Source: JBCBKZ01 sp039026975
GTDB lineage: Bacteria; Bacteroidota; Bacteroidia; J057
Reading direction: 5' to 3'
DNA: 16,001 bases
Assembly: GCA_039026975.1 (NCBI GenBank)
Contig: JBCCLI010000119.1
Coordinates: forward strand, 1-16,001
A model generated the notes under the pieces. The model had not been told where the DNA came from. It saw only the letters and a program-made list of their open reading frames with translations, and made no database searches. Below, piece by piece: positions 1 through 7,830 of the stretch (positions are counted from its first letter, which is position 1; each line of letters opens with the position of its first letter). The translations under genes and the position numbers were made by a program.

Positions 1-552
1 AATTCTGGAAACATTAGGCTTTATACTCTGCATCATTTTCTCCGTAAAGTGATGCAGGGATTCTTCATTCTTCTTTTGTCCATTTACATACTGCGCACTC
101 AATTTTTTAAATGCTTGCGCCTCTGATTTAAGCGTCTCCCTTTCTGTTACCTCCAGTATCCCTATCCTGATGTATTTTTCCACCCCTCCCTCTTTCATGG
201 GAATAATGTCTATCTGCCAACAACGAGGTGAAACACCCGCCCAAACTATTTTTTGTTCATACTTATGCCAGGAAGGATCACAGCCAAACAGGGATAGAAA
301 GCCCCCCCGTAAATCATGTTCAAAGGAAAGCAGCCCTTTTAAGAGGGAACTTCTCTGAACCAGTGGATTCACAAACAGTATATTCCAATTTGTGTCAGTA
401 ATGATGATTCCTTCCTGAGAAGAGGATTCCACCCCAAGCCCCTCCAGGGAGTCAGGATTTTGGAAATAAGGGGTAGAAAGAGTGGTAGATTCAGAAGTGC
501 TAGGGGAATATTTATTCTGAAACCAACGTTTCAAGTTCTGTGGTTTAAACAT
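1..552 (-). CDS. PAS-domain signalling protein, N-terminal part (cut by left edge)
   Basis: An uninterrupted reading frame runs from an ATG at 552 down to base 1 (184 codons), with an in-frame stop just upstream at 564-562. Residues about 48-62 (GIIITDTNWNILFVNP) look like the opening strands of a PAS sensor domain. A segment around residues 124-140 ending in RIGILEVTERE resembles the closing PAC strand, where families often read DITERK. After this the chain becomes charged and probably helical (SEAQAFKKLSAQYVNG...), as in the linker that joins a PAS domain to a kinase, chemoreceptor or GGDEF output. The output domain lies outside the window, so the class cannot be named. The first 45 residues are Ser/Thr-rich and no membrane segment is visible, which suggests a cytoplasmic protein. 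There is no clear Shine-Dalgarno sequence; a TTG at 558 is an alternative start. The gene diverges from the VWA gene at 754. Confidence 0.65.
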   Translation of the reverse strand, partial: MFKPQNLKRWFQNKYSPSTSESTTLSTPYFQNPDSLEGLGVESSSQEGIIITDTNWNILFVNPLVQRSSLLKGLLSFEHDLRGGFLSLFGCDPSWHKYEQKIVWAGVSPRCWQIDIIPMKEGGVEKYIRIGILEVTERETLKSEAQAFKKLSAQYVNGQKKNEESLHHFTEKMMQSIKPNVSRI

Positions 553-753
553 TCCCAATATTCACAGGCTTTATACGGCGGAAAGAAGGGAAATTTCGTG
601 AGAATCTGAAGCGCATATTTAGGACATTCTATCACGGCTTTTGGAGATAAATTCGTCTTACAACTGCCCTAGAATGCTAAGCCGTCAATTGATTGAGAAA
701 ATCTTCAGTATATTCGTAACATATTTTGATAAAAAGCAAAGTACACAACCTAC
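553..753. other. Divergent intergenic region
   Basis: This gap separates the minus-strand PAS gene from the plus-strand VWA gene and must hold both promoters. On the plus strand there is a weak match to the Bacteroidota promoter (listed separately). I found no convincing TAnnTTTG element for the minus-strand gene. A short perfect palindrome, TCAATTGA, lies at 686-693, overlapping the proposed plus-strand -33 region; it is too short to interpret alone. Confidence 0.5.
689..716 (+). promoter_or_regulatory. Possible promoter of the VWA / dihydroorotase-like unit
   Basis: TTG at 689-691, a 17-base spacer and TATATTCG at 709-716 fit the Bacteroidota consensus TTG-N17-23-TAnnTTTG with one mismatch in the -7 box. 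The 5' leader would be about 30 bases. In AT-rich sequence such partial matches occur by chance, so this is only a candidate. Confidence 0.3.
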
Positions 754-2841
754 ATGGTGTTTCTTAATCCGGTGGCTCTGTGGGGCCTTCTTGCTGTAGC
801 AATCCCAATTATTCTTCATTTTTTCAATCTTCAGCGCCCACAGACCATTCTTTTTAGCAATATTTCCTTCATCAAAGAAGTCAAGCAGACTGTCCTTAGA
901 AGACTCAAGCTTAGGCAGCTTCTACTCCTGCTGAGTAGAATATTATTAATTGCGTGTTTAGTTATTGCCTTTGCCAGGCCTGTGATAGTAGAAGAAACCA
1001 GGAGCAGCCTGTCAGGAAACAGATCTGTAGTTATCCTGGTGGATAATTCTTACAGTATGAAGGCTGGAAATGAAAATGGGCCCTATTTCCAGCAAGCCCT
1101 CAGCCTCAGCAGAGACATTATAGATGCCTACGACCGCCAGGATGAATTCCTGGTTATGACTACGAGTGACCCTAAGCTGAACTTCAATTTTGATGAGCAA
1201 GAAACAGTAAAAGAAGAGCTGAAAAATTTTACTGTCAGCCAGAACACGCGTTCTCTCTCCAGTATATCTGCCATTACGGATGATGTATTCTCCAGGTCTA
1301 GTAATCCCAACAGGCAACTATATCTTATCAGTGATTTCCAATCCTCCACTCTTTTTGCTGATAGCAGCATGACTGACCTCTGGCAAGACAGCCTTACCCA
1401 GGTAAAGTTACTGCCCATAGCTACCAGAAAGCCTAATAATGTGTACATAGACCAGCACCGTATAAATTCTCAAATCATTGAAAAAGGAAAACCAGTAGAG
1501 TTATTTATGAAACTGGTAAATGATGGGGAGGCGGACAGAAAGGACCTGTATATTAATGTGGTAGTCAATGGAAAAGTATCTGCCAGAGATAACGTCAACC
1601 TGCAAGCTGGCACAGAATGGGAAAATACCCTCACTCTTACCCCCACACAGAGCGGATGGCAGTCCGGATACATAGAAATAGATGATTATCCCATTAATTT
1701 TGACAACAAAAGGTATTTCTCATTCTATGTTCCTGAGAAAGAAGATATTCTAGTGATAGAAGATGAACCTTCACCTGCTATCAGGATATTGTATGAGAAT
1801 CTTTTTGAGCAGTTTAGTCCTACCTTTATTACCAGCCGGCAGACTGGAAGTGTGGACCTAAACGTTTATAAATCTGTCATTTTGGTGGGAATGCGTTCCC
1901 TGAGTTCCGGCTTCTCAGAGAGACTGGTGAGCTTTATCAAGCAGGGAGGAAGTATGATGTTCATCCCAGGCCCTGACTTACAGATAGATGCGGTCAATCC
2001 CTTGTTTGAGACCCTATCCATTGGGAAGTTTGATAGACTTATTTCCGTTTCTGAAGGACAGGTTGCTGAATACGTGGACCTGGAGCATCCCATTTTTGAA
2101 GGGGTATTCACGGAGGAGGACAGCAGGCAGTTTGATGGGCCTGTAGTTTATAAATATTATCCATTCACCTCTCTAAAAGGATCCGTACAAACAAAAATTA
2201 TGGGCTTGAACAGGCTTCAGCCTATACTGCTAGAAGCCAAAGCAGATAATGGGCTTTGTTTTATTTTCAGCACCTTTCCGGAACAGGAATGGACGGATCT
2301 GTCCGTGAAGACTATTTTTGCGCCCATCATCTTTAGGGCCACCCAACTGATGAATCAATCCCAAGCAGTCCAATACAACCAGCTCATAGGTGCCTACCAG
2401 CCCAAAATAGTTCAGACTACCCTACGTGAGAATATTAGCCTGCAATTAGAAGATGATCCTGAAAGTTCTCCAATTATAGTGGAACAGTACATCCAGAAAA
2501 ACGGAACCCTGCTAACCTTTGACGCTTTGGATTTGGCAGAAGGGAACTACCTGCTGTCTCAGGGAGATAAACTACTTGAGAAAATATCATTCAATATCTC
2601 TGATGAAGAATCCCAAATGGACTATAAGAGTTCCTCGGAATTAGCCACCCTCTTCTCGGAGCAGACAGTTAGCTCGGTGGAGGTTATGAAAGCCCGTTCT
2701 TCTGAAATTATAGACAGGGTAGCCCAGGAAAAAGAAGGCGTCCCCCTTTGGCGGTATTTCATCTGGGGGGCAGTAGCATTTTTGTTAATTGAAGGCTTAC
2801 TTGCAAAGTTTACTGACAAACAGAAAATTGCCGTCAATTAA
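754..2841 (+). CDS. BatA-domain VWA membrane protein
   Basis: This is a 695-aa inner-membrane protein. The N-terminus (about residues 1-80) matches the BatA / 'aerotolerance regulator N-terminal' double-transmembrane domain: it opens FLNPVALWGLLAVAIPIILH, has a basic loop (RRLKLRQ), and a second hydrophobic helix at about 56-77. A von Willebrand factor A domain follows, with the metal-site motif D97-N-S99-Y-S101 and a later LISDFQSS strand. The middle is probably beta-sandwich and periplasmic, followed by a ThuA/glutamine-amidotransferase-like stretch (VILVGMRSLSSGF, GGSMMFIPGP). A single C-terminal membrane helix lies at about 670-690 (YFIWGAVAFLLIEGLL), leaving a short basic tail. Bat proteins are linked to stress tolerance and MoxR-type ATPases, but this long form is a separate subfamily of unknown role and no MoxR gene is nearby. 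Its stop overlaps the next gene's start by one base (TAATG), so translation is probably coupled. Confidence 0.85.
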   Translation: MVFLNPVALWGLLAVAIPIILHFFNLQRPQTILFSNISFIKEVKQTVLRRLKLRQLLLLLSRILLIACLVIAFARPVIVEETRSSLSGNRSVVILVDNSYSMKAGNENGPYFQQALSLSRDIIDAYDRQDEFLVMTTSDPKLNFNFDEQETVKEELKNFTVSQNTRSLSSISAITDDVFSRSSNPNRQLYLISDFQSSTLFADSSMTDLWQDSLTQVKLLPIATRKPNNVYIDQHRINSQIIEKGKPVELFMKLVNDGEADRKDLYINVVVNGKVSARDNVNLQAGTEWENTLTLTPTQSGWQSGYIEIDDYPINFDNKRYFSFYVPEKEDILVIEDEPSPAIRILYENLFEQFSPTFITSRQTGSVDLNVYKSVILVGMRSLSSGFSERLVSFIKQGGSMMFIPGPDLQIDAVNPLFETLSIGKFDRLISVSEGQVAEYVDLEHPIFEGVFTEEDSRQFDGPVVYKYYPFTSLKGSVQTKIMGLNRLQPILLEAKADNGLCFIFSTFPEQEWTDLSVKTIFAPIIFRATQLMNQSQAVQYNQLIGAYQPKIVQTTLRENISLQLEDDPESSPIIVEQYIQKNGTLLTFDALDLAEGNYLLSQGDKLLEKISFNISDEESQMDYKSSSELATLFSEQTVSSVEVMKARSSEIIDRVAQEKEGVPLWRYFIWGAVAFLLIEGLLAKFTDKQKIAVN

Positions 2842-4127
2842 TGAAAGCCTACTTCATCCCATCTGTCACCATTGTTGACCCTACCTCCAGCCACCACAAT
2901 AAGACTGTTAGCTTACATCTTAAGGAAGGAGTAATAGCAGATATTCTACCTCCTAACTCCTCAGCACCTGCTTCCACTGAGGTAGTAACATTTTCTGAGG
3001 GCAGCTGTGTATCCCCAGGCTGGCTGGATCTGTGCGTTCACCTGAATGATCCTGGATATGAGTGGAAGGAAGACATAGATAGCTTAGCCAGGGCAGCAGC
3101 CTTGGGAGGGTTCACAGATATTCTCTGCTACCCAAACACCCATCCTGTAATGGATAATGCTCATCTCATTCAAGGAGTAAGAAGAAGAACCCAGCACTAC
3201 CCTACTCACTTTTGGTTTTGTGGTGCCATTACAGAAAAGGCTGAAGGGAAGCAACTGGCAGAACTGTATGACATGGCACAGGCAGGCGCTGTAGCCTTTA
3301 CAGATGGGCTTAGCCCGGTAAGCCATGCAGGTGTGTTAAAAAGGGCACTTGAATATTGTCAGGCTTTTGGCGGTAGGCTGATCAGCATGCCTATGGACGG
3401 GGACATGATGGGCGAGGGGCAGGTAAATGAAGGTAATACCTCCCTTAGTTTAGGCATGAAAGGGATCCCTGAAATAGCGGAAACTTTATCAGCCATTAAG
3501 GACTTAGCATTGCTCTCTTATACAGGAGGAAGAATGCATTTTCAACCTGTCAGTTCTGCTGAGGTCATAAAAAATATATTTCAGAAGCGGGAAGAAGGGT
3601 TTGAGGTGAGTAGTGCAGTAGCCATTCCTCATCTAGTTTTATCAGATGAGGTGCTGGTAGAATTTGATTCTCTCTATAAACTACTTCCTCCTTTAAGGTC
3701 CCAACAGCAGCAGGAAGACTTAGTAAAGATGGTGCAGCAGGGGTATGTACAGGCTATTTGTTCCGGTCATCAGGCTCAAGGTATGGAAGAAAAAAATAAT
3801 GAGTTTAGTATCTCGGAGTTTGGGATGCTGAATTTACAAACCACTTTTTCCTTAGCCATGACCCATCTTGTAGCTAAAAAGCTTTTGAGTATGGATCAAC
3901 TTATCAGTTTATTATCTCATGGTCCCAGGGAGGTATTAGGATTCCCAGTACATGCAGTAGAGGAACAGGCTGAAATAGGACTTAGTTTCTTCCATCCTAC
4001 AGAGAGGTGGACCCTGAAAGAGGAGGATATCCCCTCCAGGGCCAGGAATACTCCTTTCCTTGGGCATACTTTCACAGGGCGTGTAAAAGGAGTGTATGCC
4101 AAGCAGGTGCTGGAGATCAATACTTAG
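2841..4127 (+). CDS. Dihydroorotase-like protein, probably non-catalytic
   Basis: The 428-aa length and overall pattern match the type I dihydroorotase/PyrC family: PGWLDLCVHLNDPG (about 60-72), CYPNTHPVMDN, GAVAFTDG, MKGIPEIAE, LPPLRS, EEKNNEF, and a C-terminal SRARNTPFLGHTFTGRV. Active PyrC closes dihydroorotate with two metal ions held by an HxH pair, two further His and two Asp. Aligned by eye, the first His of HxH is Cys65 (His67 remains), the substrate Arg two residues on is Asn69, the VHCED His is Met183, the HVS His is Pro236, and the Asp of ATDHAPH is Gly309. The family fold is therefore kept but catalysis is very unlikely. Non-catalytic PyrC-like partners that scaffold aspartate transcarbamoylase are known in other bacteria, but no pyrB is seen here. 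The gene is coupled by a one-base overlap to the VWA membrane protein. A true pyrC would be expected elsewhere in the genome. Confidence 0.82.
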   Translation: MKAYFIPSVTIVDPTSSHHNKTVSLHLKEGVIADILPPNSSAPASTEVVTFSEGSCVSPGWLDLCVHLNDPGYEWKEDIDSLARAAALGGFTDILCYPNTHPVMDNAHLIQGVRRRTQHYPTHFWFCGAITEKAEGKQLAELYDMAQAGAVAFTDGLSPVSHAGVLKRALEYCQAFGGRLISMPMDGDMMGEGQVNEGNTSLSLGMKGIPEIAETLSAIKDLALLSYTGGRMHFQPVSSAEVIKNIFQKREEGFEVSSAVAIPHLVLSDEVLVEFDSLYKLLPPLRSQQQQEDLVKMVQQGYVQAICSGHQAQGMEEKNNEFSISEFGMLNLQTTFSLAMTHLVAKKLLSMDQLISLLSHGPREVLGFPVHAVEEQAEIGLSFFHPTERWTLKEEDIPSRARNTPFLGHTFTGRVKGVYAKQVLEINT

Positions 4128-4191
4128 AGATATTTTATGAAAGTATGATATTTCCAACAATTCATAATCTCATAGATTAATATTCTCAAAA

Positions 4192-4221
4192 TTGGTAATG
4201 AGAAAAGAATTATTACCTTTG
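4192..4221 (+). promoter_or_regulatory. Promoter of the lpxD-lpxC/fabZ-lpxA operon
   Basis: TTG at 4192-4194, a 19-base spacer and TACCTTTG at 4214-4221 match the Bacteroidota primary-sigma consensus (TTG-N17-23-TAnnTTTG) at every conserved position. Transcription would start near 4228, giving a leader of about 27 bases before the lpxD ATG at 4255. It lies in the 127-base gap after the dihydroorotase-like gene, so the lipid A genes can be transcribed independently of the upstream unit. The gap also holds a weak 7-base inverted repeat (TTATGAA at 4135-4141, TTCATAA at 4161-4167), which is not a convincing terminator. Confidence 0.65.
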
Positions 4222-4254
4222 GGCAGTTTTAAGCTAACCTAACCTATCTAAGGC

Positions 4255-5301
4255 ATGAAATTTAGTGCGAGTCAAATCGCCAGTATGATTGGGGCCACAG
4301 TGGAGGGAGACGGAGCTGCAGAGGTTTTTACTATCACTGATATAGAGTCAGGCAAGCCGGGAGGCATTACCTTTCTAGCTAACCCTAAATACATCCCCCA
4401 CATCTATAAAACTGAAGCATCAGTAGTTATTGTCCATCAAGACTTTCAGCCTGAAAAGCCTCTCACTTGTACCCTCCTTAAGGTTAAAGATCCTTATTCC
4501 GCTTTTGTAAGCATGCTGGAAGCAGCCCAGGCTGTCCAACAATCCTCCTTAGTAGGGGTAAGTGATCATAGTTCCATAGATCCGCAGGCAGAAATAGGAG
4601 AGGATGTTTATGTGGGTGCCTTCGCTTTTATCTCCGCCGGTGCCAAGGTAGGAAAGGGATGTAAACTCCATCCATTTAGCTTTATCGGAAAAAATGTTTC
4701 TGTAGGAGACTACTCTATTATACATCCTCACGTTTGTCTTTATGATAATACGCAGGTTGGAAATAAGTGCATCCTCCATACGGGAGCCAAAATAGGAACT
4801 GATGGGTTTGGGTTTGTACCCCAGGAAGATGGGAGCTTAAAAAAAATTCCCCATTTAGGAAATGTGGTTCTAGAAAATGAGGTAGAAATAGGGGCTAATA
4901 CTACAGTAGACAGAGGCACCATGGGCTCCACCCGTATTAAGAAAGGGACTAAGCTGGATAATTTGGTTCAGATAGCCCATAATGTAGAAATAGGAAGCTA
5001 CACGGTCATAGCTGCTCAGACAGGCATAGCAGGCAGTACTAAAATAGGGAAAAATTGTATGATAGGTGGACAAGTAGGCATAGTGGGCCACTTGGAAATA
5101 GCAGACTATACAAAGATAGATGCCCAATCAGGTGTCAATAAAAGTATCAAGAAGGAGGGACAGGCATTTAGAGGGTCTCCTATTCAGCTGCATAGAGATC
5201 AGCTTAAATCTGAACTCATGTTCAGAAAACTCGTTAGTATGCAAAACAGAATAGAGGAACTGGAAAAGAGACTTAGCGAGCCGTCCCAGGGGAAAAAGTG
5301 A
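4255..5301 (+). CDS. lpxD: UDP-3-O-acylglucosamine N-acyltransferase LpxD
   Basis: LpxD adds the second 3-hydroxyacyl chain, from acyl-ACP to the amino group of UDP-3-O-acyl-glucosamine, in the cytosolic third step of lipid A synthesis. The 348-aa length is normal for the family. Residues about 1-95 form the N-terminal uridine-binding domain (ITDIESGKPGGITFLANPKY). From about 100 to 310 there is a left-handed beta-helix made of hexapeptide repeats ([IV]G-x4 pattern). The family signatures TDGFGFVP and NLVQIAHNVEIG are present, and His242 in the latter is the expected catalytic base. The C-terminal 30 residues are a charged helix (RKLVSMQNRIEELEKRL). The ATG at 4255 follows the strong promoter, with a modest purine-rich TAAGG just upstream. 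Its stop lies two bases before the next gene's preferred ATG. Confidence 0.97.
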   Translation: MKFSASQIASMIGATVEGDGAAEVFTITDIESGKPGGITFLANPKYIPHIYKTEASVVIVHQDFQPEKPLTCTLLKVKDPYSAFVSMLEAAQAVQQSSLVGVSDHSSIDPQAEIGEDVYVGAFAFISAGAKVGKGCKLHPFSFIGKNVSVGDYSIIHPHVCLYDNTQVGNKCILHTGAKIGTDGFGFVPQEDGSLKKIPHLGNVVLENEVEIGANTTVDRGTMGSTRIKKGTKLDNLVQIAHNVEIGSYTVIAAQTGIAGSTKIGKNCMIGGQVGIVGHLEIADYTKIDAQSGVNKSIKKEGQAFRGSPIQLHRDQLKSELMFRKLVSMQNRIEELEKRLSEPSQGKK

Positions 5302-5303
5302 TT

Positions 5304-6695
5304 ATGTCTGAAATGGAAAACAAACAGCACACAATAGCCAAATCTACTACCCTTAGCGGAAAAGGGCTTCATACAGGTGCTCAGGTGAACATTACCTTTA
5401 AGCCTGCACCTCCTAATCACGGTTATAAATTTAAGAGAATTGACTTACCTAATGCTCCCATCATACATGCAGTAGTAGATAACGTAGTGGGTACCCAGCG
5501 AGGCACCACTATAGAAGAAAATGGGGCTAAAATGCACACAGTAGAACACACACTAGCTGCTGTGGCGGGTAACCAAATAGATAATATTTTAATAGAAGTA
5601 GATGGACCTGAGCCTCCCATAATGGATGGAAGTGCTAAAGCCTTTTCTAAAGCCTTACAAGAGGCAGGGATTATAGCTCAGGAGGAGGACAGAGAGTATC
5701 TGGTCATTGAAGAACCCATCTCATACGAAGAAGATGACAGGCAAGTAGCCCTTACGGTATCTCCCGCAAATTCCTTCCAGGCTGCCGTCAAAATTGATTT
5801 TAACTCACGGGTCATCAGACCCCAAGAAGCTTCACTCTCAGGGATAAGTGATTTTCCTGAAAGTTTTGCGGATAGCAGAACATTTGTTTTTTTACACGAA
5901 CTTGAGTTTCTATTTAAGCAGGGATTAATAAAAGGAGGGGATTTAGATAGCGCAGTCGTTATTGTAGACAAAGAATTAGATGCAGCTGAAAAAGATAGAC
6001 TTTGTAAGCTATTTGACATGCCTTCTATCCATATAGAGGCTGGGGTGATGAATAACGGATTGCGCTATGAGAATGAGCCAGCCAGGCATAAGTTACTGGA
6101 TCTGGTAGGAGATTTAGCCTTAGTAGGAAAACCTATTAAAGGTAAAGTCATGGCTACCCGTCCCGGACATAAAGCCAATGTAGAGCTGGCAAAAATTATC
6201 AAGTCAAAAGCTAAAAACCATCGTCTAACCAGAAAATACCAAAAGGTGGAAAAGAAAGGCGTCATATTCGATATCAATGCAATCCGCGGAATTCTACCTC
6301 ATAGATATCCATTCCTCTTGGTAGATAAGATTACAGAATTCAGTGAAAAAACCATCACTGGCGTCAAGAATGTTACCATTAACGAGCCATTTTTTGACGG
6401 ACATTTTCCAGGAAACCCCATTATGCCGGGTGTGCTTCAGTTAGAGGCCATGGCTCAGGTAGGGGGAATACTATTATTAAATACGATTGATAACCCCGAA
6501 ACGGTCTGGGTTTATATCGTAGCTATAGACAACGCAAGATTTAAAAAACCAGTTATACCAGGTGACGTATTAGAGTTCAAACTGGACTTACTCTACATGC
6601 GTAGAAATATGTGTAAGATGACAGGGAAGGCGTATGTAGATGGTGAACTAGTAAGTTCTACTGATATGATCGCAAGTATTGTTCCAAAAGAGTAA
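5304..6695 (+). CDS. lpxC-fabZ: Bifunctional LpxC deacetylase / FabZ dehydratase
   Basis: This 463-aa fusion combines two enzymes. The N-terminal part (about 8-310) is LpxC, the zinc-dependent UDP-3-O-acyl-GlcNAc deacetylase that commits the cell to lipid A. Visible residues are the zinc ligands H82 (in HTVEHTLAAVAG), H262 and D266 (in HKLLDLVGDLALVG), and the catalytic H289 (RPGHKANVEL); the D266-H289 spacing of 23 equals that of E. coli LpxC. The C-terminal part (about 320-463) is FabZ, the 3-hydroxyacyl-ACP dehydratase, with ILPHRYPFLLVDKI and the active-site pair H367 (FFDGHFPGNPIMPG) and E381 (LEAMAQ), 14 residues apart as in the family. Both active sites look intact. Such a fusion is common in Bacteroidota and joins two enzymes that compete for 3-hydroxyacyl-ACP. 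I chose the ATG at 5304 over a GTG at 5298, because 5298 overlaps the lpxD stop and GGGG lies about 11 bases before the ATG. Confidence 0.97.
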   Translation: MSEMENKQHTIAKSTTLSGKGLHTGAQVNITFKPAPPNHGYKFKRIDLPNAPIIHAVVDNVVGTQRGTTIEENGAKMHTVEHTLAAVAGNQIDNILIEVDGPEPPIMDGSAKAFSKALQEAGIIAQEEDREYLVIEEPISYEEDDRQVALTVSPANSFQAAVKIDFNSRVIRPQEASLSGISDFPESFADSRTFVFLHELEFLFKQGLIKGGDLDSAVVIVDKELDAAEKDRLCKLFDMPSIHIEAGVMNNGLRYENEPARHKLLDLVGDLALVGKPIKGKVMATRPGHKANVELAKIIKSKAKNHRLTRKYQKVEKKGVIFDINAIRGILPHRYPFLLVDKITEFSEKTITGVKNVTINEPFFDGHFPGNPIMPGVLQLEAMAQVGGILLLNTIDNPETVWVYIVAIDNARFKKPVIPGDVLEFKLDLLYMRRNMCKMTGKAYVDGELVSSTDMIASIVPKE

Positions 6696-6697
6696 TT

Positions 6698-7750
6698 ATG
6701 ATCCCCATCAAAACAAACAGCAATTACCCCTTATCCAGGGTGGGAGCGGGTGCTAGGATACATAAAAGTGTCCATATAGAGCCCTTTACCACCATAGAGG
6801 ATGACGTAGAAATCGGAGAGGGCACTTTTATAGGTTCAAACGTCACCATTCACAGTGGCGTTAAAATCGGAAAAGGTTGTTATATCTCTCCAGGCACTGT
6901 GATCAGCCCTGAAAAAAAGCGACTCGAGTTCTGGTCTGATGAACAGAGCAGAACCAATGGCATTCACTCTGAAGTTTTGATCTCTGATAATGTTCACCTA
7001 GAGCCAAATGTCACCATGCATGGAGGTATAGTCATAGGAGAAGGTACCTGGATAGGATCTAACGTAACTGTTTATGATGGTGCAAGAGTGGGAAAACACT
7101 GTAAAATTTTCCCAGGTGCTGTCATTTCAGGGATTCCACAGGACCTAAAGTTTCACGGAGAAAAAACTACACTTGAAATTGGGGATAATACCACCATACG
7201 TGAATGTGTTACCCTTAACAGAGGGACAGACTATCACGGAAAAACTTTCATCGGGAAGAATGTACTCATCATGGCCTATGTACACATAGCTCATGACTGC
7301 GTGATAGGTGATAATGTTATCATTTCTAATTCAGTAAATCTGGCGGGACATGTAGAGATAGGTGATTCAGTAGTCATAGGTGGGGTTTCTGCTTTTAGAC
7401 AATTTGTGAAAGTAGGCATACATGCTTTCATTTCTGGCGGTTCACTCGTAAGAAAGGATGTACCTCCCTACGTGAAAGCAGGAAGAGAACCTCTTCAGTA
7501 TGAGGGAGTAAATTCTATTGGACTTAGGAGAAGAGGATTCTCAAGTGAGACCATCCACCATATTCAGGATATTTACCGGCATCTCTTCTTGTCAGGCATG
7601 AATAATACCACAGCTCTTGATTATATAGAGGCACACTTACATGCTACTGAGGAACGTGATGAGGTGATTACCTTTGTGAGAAATGCAAGTAGAGGGATCA
7701 TTAAAGGCCATTATTCTCACTCCGGTCAAAAAGAAGAAAGAGTAGAATAA
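6698..7750 (+). CDS. lpxA: UDP-GlcNAc acyltransferase LpxA, with duplicated N-terminal helix coils
   Basis: LpxA transfers a 3-hydroxyacyl group from ACP to the 3-OH of UDP-GlcNAc, the first step of lipid A synthesis. Residues about 95-335 form a complete LpxA: hexapeptide beta-helix, the IPQDLKFHGE segment, TTIRECVTLNRGT, the catalytic-region HIAHD (H196, H199, equivalent to E. coli H122/H125), AGHVEIGD, and a helical C-terminal domain (SIGLRRRGFSSETIHHIQDIYRHLF). The protein has 350 residues where about 260 is usual. The excess is at the N-terminus: residues 28-70 repeat residues 102-144 at an offset of 74, with 24 of 43 identical (for example IGEGT-F/W-IGSNVT and PG-T/A-VIS). Between the copies lies a hydrophilic stretch (PEKKRLEFWSDEQSRTNG). 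The ATG at 6698 is two bases after the preceding stop. Candidate downstream starts inside the frame would remove the extra copy, but they are not better placed. Confidence 0.93.
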   Translation: MIPIKTNSNYPLSRVGAGARIHKSVHIEPFTTIEDDVEIGEGTFIGSNVTIHSGVKIGKGCYISPGTVISPEKKRLEFWSDEQSRTNGIHSEVLISDNVHLEPNVTMHGGIVIGEGTWIGSNVTVYDGARVGKHCKIFPGAVISGIPQDLKFHGEKTTLEIGDNTTIRECVTLNRGTDYHGKTFIGKNVLIMAYVHIAHDCVIGDNVIISNSVNLAGHVEIGDSVVIGGVSAFRQFVKVGIHAFISGGSLVRKDVPPYVKAGREPLQYEGVNSIGLRRRGFSSETIHHIQDIYRHLFLSGMNNTTALDYIEAHLHATEERDEVITFVRNASRGIIKGHYSHSGQKEERVE

Positions 7751-7780
7751 CACTGATTCAAGGCTTTTTAGTATATATGC

Positions 7781-7819
7781 AGCTACATCCTGAAATTCTC
7801 GGGATGTAGTTTCTTTTTA
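7781..7819 (+). terminator. Rho-independent terminator after lpxA
   Basis: CTACATCC (7783-7790) pairs with GGATGTAG (7802-7809) to form an 8-bp stem with an 11-base loop; flanking A-T and G-T pairs may extend it. TTTCTTTTT follows directly. This is 31 bases after the lpxA stop and separates the lipid A genes from the ABC ATPase, although readthrough is possible. Confidence 0.75.
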
Positions 7820-7830
7820 TCCATTAAAGG

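Noticed and set aside
170..358. Plus-strand 62-aa frame at the left end
   Set aside because: It is the antisense shadow of the PAS-domain reading frame, which covers the whole of 1-552 without a stop.
4135..4167. Inverted repeat TTATGAA/TTCATAA after the dihydroorotase-like gene as a terminator
   Set aside because: The stem is 7 bp, AT-only apart from one G-C pair, has a 19-base loop and no T-run, so it is not a convincing terminator.
5304..6695. lpxC-fabZ fusion as a novel gene fusion
   Set aside because: The fusion is widespread in Bacteroidota and both active sites are normal.
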